DNA of 19,362 bases. Source: Candidatus Proendomicrobium guianensium (GTDB lineage: Bacteria; Elusimicrobiota; Endomicrobiia; Endomicrobiales; Endomicrobiaceae). Of the stretch, positions 1 through 5,641 are shown one piece after another. The translations under genes were made by a program, and so were the position numbers. The notes beneath the pieces are model-generated. The model saw only the letters and a program-made list of their open reading frames with translations, was not told the DNA's origin and did no database searches. Positions within the stretch are counted from its first letter, which is position 1, and each line of letters opens with the position of its first letter. The DNA lies in assembly GCA_009785775.1 (NCBI GenBank), contig WQVR01000002.1, forward strand, positions 1-19,362, read 5' to 3'.

Positions 1-125
1 TAGCTATAGCCCGCATTTTTAAACTTAGGCAAGATAATATCACCCGTAAAGTTTTTTGGATACTATTTACTTCAAGTGCCTATGTTTTTACCTTTATAAT
101 ACTTTTCAAAACAATACAATATTGA
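1..125 (+). CDS. C-terminal end of a membrane protein (partial, possibly UbiA/CyoE-type prenyltransferase)
   Basis: The frame starting at base 3 is open from the window edge to a TGA at 123-125, giving 40 codons. The peptide has a basic stretch (ARIFKLRQDNITRK) followed by about 22 mostly hydrophobic residues (VFWILFTSSAYVFTFIILFK) and a short polar tail, which looks like a final membrane helix. The pattern of charged residues, then a Phe, then a Ser-x-x-Tyr helix resembles the C-terminus of protoheme IX farnesyltransferase and other UbiA-type enzymes. This is a resemblance only, because the defining Asp-rich motifs would lie outside the window. The stop codon overlaps the -35 element proposed for the next gene. 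It could also be the end of another polytopic membrane protein, or a chance open frame. Confidence 0.4.
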   Translation, partial: AIARIFKLRQDNITRKVFWILFTSSAYVFTFIILFKTIQY

Positions 126-151
126 CCGTTTGCCGCTTAAAAATGTAAAAT
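122..151 (+). promoter_or_regulatory. Sigma-70-type promoter for the Nudix-BI1-ysxC operon
   Basis: TTGACC (122-127) and TAAAAT (146-151) are separated by 18 bases. The predicted transcript start is about 158, only a few bases before the ATG at 162, and no Shine-Dalgarno-like sequence lies before that ATG. The operon's first gene may therefore be read from a nearly leaderless mRNA. The TTGACC overlaps the stop codon of the preceding gene. Confidence 0.55.
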
Positions 152-161
152 ACCTGCTACT

Positions 162-605
162 ATGAACACTGAAGTTTCGACAGGGGCTGTAATTTTTGGT
201 TCAGGCGCTTTAGGTGAGCCGCTATTTTTGCTTGTACTGTCTGAACGCCACAATGAATGGGGTTTTGCCAAAGGCCATATTGAACCGGACGAAACCGAAA
301 CAGACGCGGCGCGGCGTGAAATTTTAGAAGAAACCGGCATAAAAAACATACGCTTTATAAGCGGCTTTAAAGAAACCGCAAGCTACAATATAACAAACGC
401 ATCAGGCAAATCTGTGCGCAAAATTTCCGTATATTTTTTGGCAGAAGCCGAAGTTTTTGAAAAACCTGTTGCCGCCGGCAAAGCAGTTTGCGATGAAATA
501 AAAAAAACAGAGTGGGTAAGCTTTGAGAAGGCTTTAAGCCTTTTGTCTTATCCCGCCCAAAAAGAAATTTTAAAAAAAGCATTTTCAGTAATTAATGGAG
601 AGTAA
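162..605 (+). CDS. Nudix hydrolase, probable diadenosine tetraphosphate-type pyrophosphohydrolase
   Basis: This 147-residue protein carries a complete Nudix box at residues 38-60. It starts GHIEPDE, with Gly and Glu correctly spaced, and ends REILEETGI, which supplies the RE..EExG metal-binding residues. Nudix enzymes cleave nucleoside diphosphates linked to another moiety. The short single-domain form, the GxxKGHIE-like entry to the box and the Trp before it (NEWGFAKGH) resemble bis(5'-nucleosyl)-tetraphosphatases, so Ap4A hydrolysis is the likely activity, but substrate cannot be fixed by sequence. No signal peptide is seen, so it should be cytoplasmic. The ATG at 162 has no ribosome-binding site and lies just after a promoter. 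Its stop is 5 bases before the next gene, so the three downstream genes form one operon. Confidence 0.85.
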   Translation: MNTEVSTGAVIFGSGALGEPLFLLVLSERHNEWGFAKGHIEPDETETDAARREILEETGIKNIRFISGFKETASYNITNASGKSVRKISVYFLAEAEVFEKPVAAGKAVCDEIKKTEWVSFEKALSLLSYPAQKEILKKAFSVINGE

Positions 606-610
606 ACATT

Positions 611-1339
611 ATGTTTAGAAGAATGAACAGTTCAAACCCTATGCTTAAAGAAGAGACTTTTCGCGCAGAATCCCGCGCTTATGACGGCGCCGAGGCGATG
701 ACAATTAACGGCACCATAAACAAAAGCCTTGTGCTTTGGCTTATACTTGCCGTAGGCGCTTGGTATTCGTGGAACGCGCCTATGCCTGGCGGCTTAATGG
801 TTTTTTCGCTTATTGCTTTTGTCGTGTTTATGGTGATGATATTTAAAAAGAACTTGTCACCCGTGCTTGCGCCGGTTTACGCATTGTTACAAGGGCTTTT
901 TCTTGGTACCGTGTCGTTAGCGTTTGAGCGTATGTACGACGGCATAGTGTTTAACGCGGTTATGCTTACAATGTGTATGTTGTTTTTTATGCTTGGGATG
1001 TATCGCATGGGAATTATACGCCCCACACAAAAACTCAGGACTATAGTTACTACGGGTATTTTATCTATACTTGCTCTTTATTTGATAAGTTTTGTTATGT
1101 CTATGTTCGGGCGCAGCGTGCCTTTTCTTCACAGCTCAGGCCCCATAGGCATAGGCATAAGCCTTTTTATACTTGCGATATTCGGGCTTAGCCTTATATT
1201 TGACTTTGAAATGATACGCAGCGGTGAGCAATACGGCGCGCCTAAGTATATGGAATGGTATGGCGCGGTAGCTCTTATGCTGACGCTAATTATCATTTAT
1301 ATGGAAATGTTAAGGCTGCTTGCCAGGCTTAGAAGGTAA
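611..1339 (+). CDS. Bax inhibitor-1/YccA-like integral membrane protein
   Basis: The protein has 242 residues: a polar N-terminus containing SSNPML (residues 7-12), then about seven hydrophobic segments from residue 38 to near the C-terminus. The last is preceded by the acidic pair DFEMIRSG and ends in a basic RLLARLRR tail. The SSNP-type N-terminal tag followed by seven helices is typical of the bacterial BI-1/YccA branch often annotated 'Bax inhibitor-1/YccA family'. Related proteins (YetJ/BsYetJ) are pH-sensitive calcium leak channels, and some family members interact with FtsH; function here is unproven. A GGAG lies at 597-600 inside the Nudix 3' end, about 10 bases before the ATG. The TAA at 1337-1339 is directly followed by the ATG of ysxC, so translation is probably coupled. 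Confidence 0.85.
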   Translation: MFRRMNSSNPMLKEETFRAESRAYDGAEAMTINGTINKSLVLWLILAVGAWYSWNAPMPGGLMVFSLIAFVVFMVMIFKKNLSPVLAPVYALLQGLFLGTVSLAFERMYDGIVFNAVMLTMCMLFFMLGMYRMGIIRPTQKLRTIVTTGILSILALYLISFVMSMFGRSVPFLHSSGPIGIGISLFILAIFGLSLIFDFEMIRSGEQYGAPKYMEWYGAVALMLTLIIIYMEMLRLLARLRR

Positions 1340-1927
1340 ATGAAAGCTCAAGACCTTTCAAAAACAGTTTTTGTGATGTCTGAAACAACTCACAAAAAAC
1401 TTCCGCAAAGTTTAGCCGAAGCCATTTTTGTGGGGCGTTCAAACGTTGGAAAATCCAGCATTATAAACGCTTTATGCAGGCAAAAAAATCTTGCGCGCAC
1501 GTCTAAAACGCCCGGGCGCACCCGCACTATAAACATTTACGCTATAGTTCAGGGGCGGTGGCTTTCAGACTTGCCGGGTTACGGCTTTGCCCGCGGAAAC
1601 CCCAAAGAAATTGCCCTTTGGCAAGCTATGATAGAAGAATATATTACACAAAGAAAAGTTAAAAAACGCGTTTATGTTGCCATAGACGCATTTGTAGGCC
1701 CTACGGAATTAGATTTTTCCATGGCTGGCTGGCTTTCAGACGCGGGTGTTCCTTTCAAAGTTATCGCTAATAAATGCGACAAAGTTCCAAACTGCAACTA
1801 CGATAAGGTTAAAGAAATTCTTGCCCAAAAGTTTAATTTGGACGTTTCTGATATTTTCCCTGTAAGCGCAAAAAAAGGCATTGGCGTAGATGAATTATCA
1901 AAAAACATTGTGAGTTTTTTTAATTAA
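1340..1927 (+). CDS. ysxC: Ribosome biogenesis GTP-binding protein YsxC/YihA/EngB
   Basis: This 195-residue TRAFAC-class GTPase has all the expected motifs: G1 GRSNVGKSS at 32-40, the switch-I segment SKTPGRT at 55-61, G3 DLPGYGFA at 77-84, G4 NKCDK at 144-148 and G5 SAKKG at 176-180. The PGRT and DLPGYG signatures identify the EngB group. In Bacillus subtilis and Escherichia coli this protein binds the large ribosomal subunit and is needed for late 50S assembly. Its length matches the family, with no extra domains. The ATG follows the stop codon of the previous gene with no gap; AGAAGG at 1331-1336 inside that gene is the likely ribosome-binding site. It is the last gene of the operon, and no convincing plus-strand terminator follows. 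Confidence 0.95.
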   Translation: MKAQDLSKTVFVMSETTHKKLPQSLAEAIFVGRSNVGKSSIINALCRQKNLARTSKTPGRTRTINIYAIVQGRWLSDLPGYGFARGNPKEIALWQAMIEEYITQRKVKKRVYVAIDAFVGPTELDFSMAGWLSDAGVPFKVIANKCDKVPNCNYDKVKEILAQKFNLDVSDIFPVSAKKGIGVDELSKNIVSFFN

Positions 1928-1939
1928 TTTGGCAATGCC

Positions 1940-1968
1940 TTTACTAGCTAAAATAAATGTTATAAAAT
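1940..1968 (+). promoter_or_regulatory. Promoter for the 14-residue-repeat protein
   Basis: TTTACT (1940-1945) lies 17 bases before TAAAAT (1963-1968). An overlapping extended -10 reading, TG at 1958-1959 then TATAAA at 1961-1966, is also possible. Either would start transcription near 1975 and give a leader of about 55 bases before the ATG at 2029. Confidence 0.5.
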
Positions 1969-1988
1969 ACAAAAATTGCAGTTAAAAA

Positions 1989-2008
1989 AGCGGGCAAAAC
2001 AGCCCGTT
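1989..2008 (-). other. Leader hairpin; terminator-like on the minus strand
   Basis: A 7-bp stem (1989-1995 with 2002-2008, one G-U) closes a 6-base loop in the leader of the repeat protein, ending 5 bases before its Shine-Dalgarno. Read on the plus strand it lacks a following U-run. Read on the minus strand it is followed by six Ts, the form of an intrinsic terminator, although no minus-strand gene lies upstream. It could stabilise the leader, control ribosome access, or stop antisense transcription. Confidence 0.4.
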
Positions 2009-2028
2009 AAAAAAGGAGAATGGTAACA

Positions 2029-2529
2029 ATGAAAAAAGTTTTACTTGCTTTGTTTGCGGTTAGTGTTTTTGCAGGAGTTTCTTTTGCGCAAGCCAGCCCT
2101 ATTAAATTGTCTTTAATCGGAGATATTGCTGTGCCTAATACGCAAGATGTGCGCGGATTGGGGCTTGGTATTGTTTCTATGACTGATAATGTTGTAGGTC
2201 TTCAGTGGGACTGGATTTTTTCAAGCATCGGCACAATGCAAGGTGTGCAAGTGGGGCTTGTATCACACTCCAGAGATTTCACGGGTGTGCAATGGTCTTT
2301 TGTAAACTTTAACAACCGTGCGCAAGGCGTAATGCTTGGCGCGGTTAACTATGCCGAAGATATGAGAATTTTGCAGTGGGGCTTTGTTAACTACGCCAGA
2401 AACATGAACGGTTTGCAACTTGGCTTTATAAACTACGCCGAAAACATGAGAGGCGTACAAATAGGGCTTGTTAACATTATAAGAAATTCAAGATTGCCTG
2501 TGATGGTTATAGCCAACGCAAGACTGTAA
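2029..2529 (+). CDS. Secreted protein of tandem 14-residue repeats (LA_2272-like surface repeat type)
   Basis: The preferred ATG at 2029 lies 10 bases after AGGAG (2014-2018). The ATG at 2020 is only one base from that site and is rejected. The 166-residue product starts MKKVLLALFAVSVFAG and has a signal peptide with a likely cut after SFA or AQA (about residues 21-24). From about residue 54 to 154 it is built of some seven tandem 14-residue units of the form G-hydrophobic-Q-x-G-hydrophobic-V-N-x-(A/S)-x-x-M-x, for example GLQLGFINYAENMR. Such alternating repeats suggest beta-strands stacked in a solenoid or barrel. The pattern matches proteins annotated as LA_2272/LA_2273 surface repeat-containing; function unknown. 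It stands alone, with its own promoter. Confidence 0.8.
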   Translation: MKKVLLALFAVSVFAGVSFAQASPIKLSLIGDIAVPNTQDVRGLGLGIVSMTDNVVGLQWDWIFSSIGTMQGVQVGLVSHSRDFTGVQWSFVNFNNRAQGVMLGAVNYAEDMRILQWGFVNYARNMNGLQLGFINYAENMRGVQIGLVNIIRNSRLPVMVIANARL

Positions 2530-2541
2530 GGTATATAGGTT

Positions 2542-2566
2542 AAAGGGGGCGATACCTGCCCCCTTT
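2542..2566. terminator. GC-rich hairpin after the repeat protein (weak terminator candidate)
   Basis: A perfect 9-bp stem (2542-2550 with 2558-2566, five G-C pairs flanked by A-T) with a 7-base loop lies 12 bases after the stop codon. It is followed by GCAACCCCC rather than a U-run, so termination would be inefficient or factor-assisted. It may instead be the first of the inverted repeats in this gap. Confidence 0.4.
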
Positions 2567-2579
2567 GCAACCCCCAGTA

Positions 2580-2700
2580 CTACTTTTTGTCGCGACAAAA
2601 AGTAGCCCAAAAACGCTGTTGCGCACGCAGAGCACTGCAAAACAGCAAGAGGTTGGCAGTGCTCTGAAAGTGCGCTAAAGGCACAAGTGAGAGTTGTCGT
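2580..2700. repeat. Palindrome cluster, candidate interspersed non-coding repeat element
   Basis: This non-coding stretch holds a perfect 26-base palindrome (2580-2605, two CTACTTTTTGTCG-type halves meeting at CGCG) and a second perfect inverted repeat of 11 bp (2628-2638 with 2656-2666, 17-base loop). A small GTGC/GCAC stem follows at 2670-2684. From general familiarity, AAAAAGTAGCC-type palindromes recur in intergenic DNA of many gut bacteria, so a multi-copy element is likely; copy number cannot be tested here. No coding frame with gene-like features crosses it. It separates the repeat protein from the next gene pair. Confidence 0.5.
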
Positions 2701-2753
2701 CGCAAGCGCCGAAAATTCTCGAAAAGCCTAATCGCAAAAGACAAAGTTTAAAA

Positions 2754-3191
2754 ATGAACAAAAAAACTGTAACAATACTGGTTGGTTTTTTAGCGGGGTT
2801 TGCCGTAAGCGGTTTGCTTTTTGACGCTATAAGCTTTGTACACAGGCGCTACAACCGCGCTCGCGCCGCGTGGAATATTTCACGTGCAGAGCGTTTGCTC
2901 GGACAGAATATGTTTGATTTAGCCTTGGTGCAATATGACCGCGCTTTTACGCGCCTTACGCCCCAACTGAATGCTCGTATTTACGCGCAAAATCGCAATA
3001 ATCAGGCGCTTATTTTAATGGAAGTTTCTACCTTGCAAAATGATATTGCGGGTATGCAGCGCGCAGTAAAATATTTTGCCTCTGCCTTAAATACTTATAC
3101 AGATTTAGTAGGCGACCAAACCCGCATGCATCAAGTGCAGGTAAACTTAGACAATGCAGTGCAAACTTTAACGCTAAAGTCTATTTTGTAA
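2754..3191 (+). CDS. Small membrane-anchored helical (TPR-like) protein
   Basis: I start this at ATG 2754, giving 145 residues. The frame extends up to a TTG at 2694, but that extension is polar, basic and runs into the palindrome region. The ATG gives a clean N-terminal anchor: MNKK followed by a hydrophobic helix at about residues 5-27. The rest (about 35-145) is predicted helical, with pairs resembling tetratricopeptide units (AERLLGQNMFDLALVQYDRA at 45-64, then a second pair around 101-119). It probably projects from the inner membrane as a small protein-protein scaffold. No Shine-Dalgarno is evident. Its stop lies 2 bases before the radical SAM gene, so the two are likely co-translated and may work together. 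No specific family is recognised. Confidence 0.65.
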   Translation: MNKKTVTILVGFLAGFAVSGLLFDAISFVHRRYNRARAAWNISRAERLLGQNMFDLALVQYDRAFTRLTPQLNARIYAQNRNNQALILMEVSTLQNDIAGMQRAVKYFASALNTYTDLVGDQTRMHQVQVNLDNAVQTLTLKSIL

Positions 3192-3193
3192 TT

Positions 3194-4069
3194 ATGCGCC
3201 TTATTGAGCCCGTTATACGCCCTCCGTCGGAAGCTTACAGCCTGATACTTCAGCCTACTCTGGGCTGTCCTGACAACACCTGCACTTTTTGCCCTGCTTA
3301 TAAAACAAAACCTTTCAAAATAAAATCTCTAAAAGATATAGAAACAGATATTAAACAGGCTTTTAAAGCCTACCCGCAGGCAGATAAAATTTTTCTGGCA
3401 GACGGCGATACGCTTCGCGTGCCGTTTGATGACTTAGTAAAAATTTTAGACTTACTAAACAAGCACTTTAAGTATTTGAGGCGTATTTCTTTATATGCTA
3501 CAACCCAAAGCATACTTGAAAAATCCGTTAGCGAACTTCAAACTTTAAAAAGCAAAAAAATGTCTTTAGTGTATACGGGTTTTGAAACGGGGTGTGAGGC
3601 AACGTATAAATTTATACAAAAAGCCGGCGCTGCCCAAGATAATGTAGAAGCAGGCTTAAAGTTAAAAGAGGCTGGCATAAAGTCAAACGTGACAGTAATA
3701 CTAGGGCTTGGAGGCAAGGCATTATCTCAAAGCCACGCAATAGAAACGGCAAAAATTTTAAGCGCCGCCCGTCCCGAACAAATTGCCGCGCTTACATTAA
3801 TGATACCGCCCGAAGCGCCGCTTTACAAACTTGTTAAAAACGGTGAGTTCACGCCGCTAACCCCGTTTGAAATTATTAATGAACTTGGGCTTATGGTAGC
3901 CAATATGGAAGATTTTAAGTGCTTGTTTTTTGCCAACCATGCTTCCAACTATGTTCCTATAGAAGCGCGCTTTCCTAAAGACAGACAATTAGTGCTAAAT
4001 ACCCTAAAAGAAATTTCCCTATCCAAAAATAAATCCACCCTCAAACCCGATTTTTTAAGGGGATTGTAA
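3194..4069 (+). CDS. Radical SAM protein of unknown substrate
   Basis: In this 291-residue protein the cluster-binding cysteines C25, C30 and C33 occur in GCPDNTCTFC, a CX4CX2C spacing rather than the classical CX3CX2C. The same CX4CX2C form (GCxxNxCTFC) is seen in a widespread group of uncharacterised radical SAM proteins, so the site is probably intact. The following residues (DGDTLRVP near 70, ISLYATTQSIL near 100, VTVILGLGG near 166) fit the strands of the radical SAM barrel. No B12-binding, SPASM or TRAM domain is present. It should bind a 4Fe-4S cluster and cleave S-adenosylmethionine; substrate unknown. Its ATG follows the stop of the small membrane protein by 2 bases. It converges with exonuclease III, leaving a 16-base gap without an obvious terminator. 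Confidence 0.8.
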   Translation: MRLIEPVIRPPSEAYSLILQPTLGCPDNTCTFCPAYKTKPFKIKSLKDIETDIKQAFKAYPQADKIFLADGDTLRVPFDDLVKILDLLNKHFKYLRRISLYATTQSILEKSVSELQTLKSKKMSLVYTGFETGCEATYKFIQKAGAAQDNVEAGLKLKEAGIKSNVTVILGLGGKALSQSHAIETAKILSAARPEQIAALTLMIPPEAPLYKLVKNGEFTPLTPFEIINELGLMVANMEDFKCLFFANHASNYVPIEARFPKDRQLVLNTLKEISLSKNKSTLKPDFLRGL

Positions 4070-4085
4070 TATAAATTACTAGTAT

Positions 4086-4865
4086 TTAATAGATTTCAAT
4101 TTCTACGGGGCAGTGGTCAGAACCAAGCACATCTTTTTGAATACTTGCGCTTTTTAGGTATTTAAGCACAGGTTGGTTTACAAAAAAATAATCTATTCTC
4201 CAGCCGACGTTTCGCGTGCGCGCGGCGGTTTTATAATCCCACCATGTATAGTTGTCGGGCGATAAGTGAAAATGCCTGAATGTATCGGTTAAGCCCTTGC
4301 TTACTATATGGTCAAGTTTCAGGCGTTCCTCCGGCAAAAAACCCGAAACTTTTGAGTTTTCTTTGGGGCGGGCTAAATCTATTTCTGTATGAGCGGTATT
4401 ATAATCGCCGCAAATTACTAAACCCCTAGGGGCATTATGCCCTTTAGGCGCAGGCGTTTTTTTGAAAACGTAATCAAAAAAATAATCGTAAAAATCCAGC
4501 TTGTATTTTAGGCGCTCGGGCGACGCTCCGCCATTAGGAAAGTACACATTATAAAACCAAAACTTTTCAAATTCTAAAGCTACAATCCTGCCTTCCGAAT
4601 CAAACCTGTCATTTTCTATAGAGTAAGAAACCGAAAGCGGCTTTTGCTTACTCCAAATGCAAACCCCCGAATAACCTTTTTTTTGGGGTGTAGAGATGTA
4701 AAAATTATAACCCGAAATTTCTTTAAGCTCATTTGGCAATTGTGACAAGTCTGCTTTTGTTTCTTGAAGCGCTATAATATCTGCGTTTTGCGTTTCAAAC
4801 CAAGTTAGAAAGTTTTTTTTATAAACAGCGCGCAGTCCGTTGACGTTCCATGATATAAGTTTCAT
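4086..4865 (-). CDS. xth: Exodeoxyribonuclease III / AP endonuclease (ExoA/XthA family)
   Basis: I choose the ATG at 4865 (259 residues). It overlaps the stop of the ankyrin gene as ATGA, and the conserved MKLISWNVNGLRA begins there; the upstream in-frame GTG at 4886 adds only seven unconserved residues. Catalytic positions of the exonuclease III fold are all present: N7, E35 (LQETK), Y108 (NVYFP), D154 and N156 (GDYNTAH), D225 (RIDYF) and D250-H251 (GSDHCP). The enzyme cleaves DNA at abasic sites in base-excision repair and also has 3'-5' exonuclease and 3'-phosphatase activity. It is cytoplasmic. It is the last gene of a minus-strand operon behind two envelope genes, an unusual setting for a repair enzyme. 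Confidence 0.95.
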   Translation of the reverse strand: MKLISWNVNGLRAVYKKNFLTWFETQNADIIALQETKADLSQLPNELKEISGYNFYISTPQKKGYSGVCIWSKQKPLSVSYSIENDRFDSEGRIVALEFEKFWFYNVYFPNGGASPERLKYKLDFYDYFFDYVFKKTPAPKGHNAPRGLVICGDYNTAHTEIDLARPKENSKVSGFLPEERLKLDHIVSKGLTDTFRHFHLSPDNYTWWDYKTAARTRNVGWRIDYFFVNQPVLKYLKSASIQKDVLGSDHCPVEIEIY

Positions 4866-5641
4866 CTTAGTCGTGGTCGGGCGCACGGCGCTTTAAGGTG
4901 TTTTACAACATCGTCATGGGCGTTGTAAATGGCATAATCCATGGCGGTTCTGCCGTGAATATCTTTTGCGTTAATATTGGCGCCTTTCTCTATGAGAACT
5001 TTTACGGTTTCAACGCTATTATATTTTGCCGCAAGCATTAGCGGCGTTAGAGAGTATATATTTGCTTTTTTGTTAGGGTTTGCGCCGTGCCTTATTAAAA
5101 GTTCAACAATGTCGGCTCTGTTTTTTATTGCCGCATAAGTTAAAGCGCCAAAGCCGTTACAGTCGAAAATGTCAATAATGGCGCCATTAGTCAATAAAAA
5201 TTTTACGGCGGGGTAATTGCCGGCATATGCTTGGTGCATAAGCGCGGTGTGTCCGCAGTTGTCGCGCATGTTGACATCAGCTCCGTGTTGGACAAGATAT
5301 TTGCGCCTTTTGCACGTACTATGCCTTGCGGCATACATTAAAGCTGTGGTGCCGTGCGAGTTACTAGCATTAATATTTGCGCCGTGTTCAACCAATATTT
5401 TAATTGTTTGCAGGTTTCCCGTTGCCGCGGCGTTCATTAGTGCTGTGCGGCCTAGGGCGTCTGTGGTATTTACATCTACTCCGGCGGCAAGGAAACGTGC
5501 AACTTTTTCTGCTTCACCCTTGCTTGCAGCTTTCAGAAGCGAAGCGTCATCGTTTCTTTGCCTGACAAAAAGAGTGCAAGCAAATATAAAACACAATGCA
5601 AAAATGCTAAAAAAAACATAATTAATAGGTTTCTTTTTCAT
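4862..5641 (-). CDS. Exported or membrane-anchored ankyrin-repeat protein
   Basis: This protein has 259 residues. MKKKPINYVF followed by a hydrophobic stretch to about residue 26 is a signal peptide or N-terminal anchor. FIFAC at 18-22 is a poor lipobox, so lipidation is unlikely but possible. From about residue 33 to 250 there are roughly six to seven ankyrin repeats of about 33 residues, each with a G-x-TALM-x-AA consensus and a V-x-x-L-L-x-x-GAN/DVN end (for example GRTALMNAA and ILVEHGANIN). Ankyrin repeats bind proteins; the partner here is unknown, and the anchor implies a periplasmic location. The gene starts 20 bases inside the 3' end of the sulfatase gene and its TGA overlaps the exonuclease III start. 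An AAAGGG about 10 bases upstream is the likely ribosome-binding site. Confidence 0.85.
   Translation of the reverse strand: MKKKPINYVFFSIFALCFIFACTLFVRQRNDDASLLKAASKGEAEKVARFLAAGVDVNTTDALGRTALMNAAATGNLQTIKILVEHGANINASNSHGTTALMYAARHSTCKRRKYLVQHGADVNMRDNCGHTALMHQAYAGNYPAVKFLLTNGAIIDIFDCNGFGALTYAAIKNRADIVELLIRHGANPNKKANIYSLTPLMLAAKYNSVETVKVLIEKGANINAKDIHGRTAMDYAIYNAHDDVVKHLKAPCARPRLR

Noticed and set aside
2263..2460. Minus-strand open frame inside the repeat protein, with its own repeated peptide
   Set aside because: Its periodicity is the mirror of the 42-base coding repeats on the plus strand, which has the signal peptide and ribosome-binding site.
2190..2500. Regular 42-base spacing that could suggest a CRISPR array
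   Set aside because: The units are diverged coding repeats without identical direct repeats or unrelated spacers, and there are no cas genes.
2694..2753. TTG start adding 20 residues to the small membrane protein
   Set aside because: The extension is basic, unlike a signal region, overlaps the palindrome cluster and hides the N-terminal anchor that ATG 2754 exposes.
4070..4085. Terminator between the convergent radical SAM and exonuclease III genes
   Set aside because: The 16-base gap holds only a weak AT-rich partial palindrome with no G-C stem or T-run.
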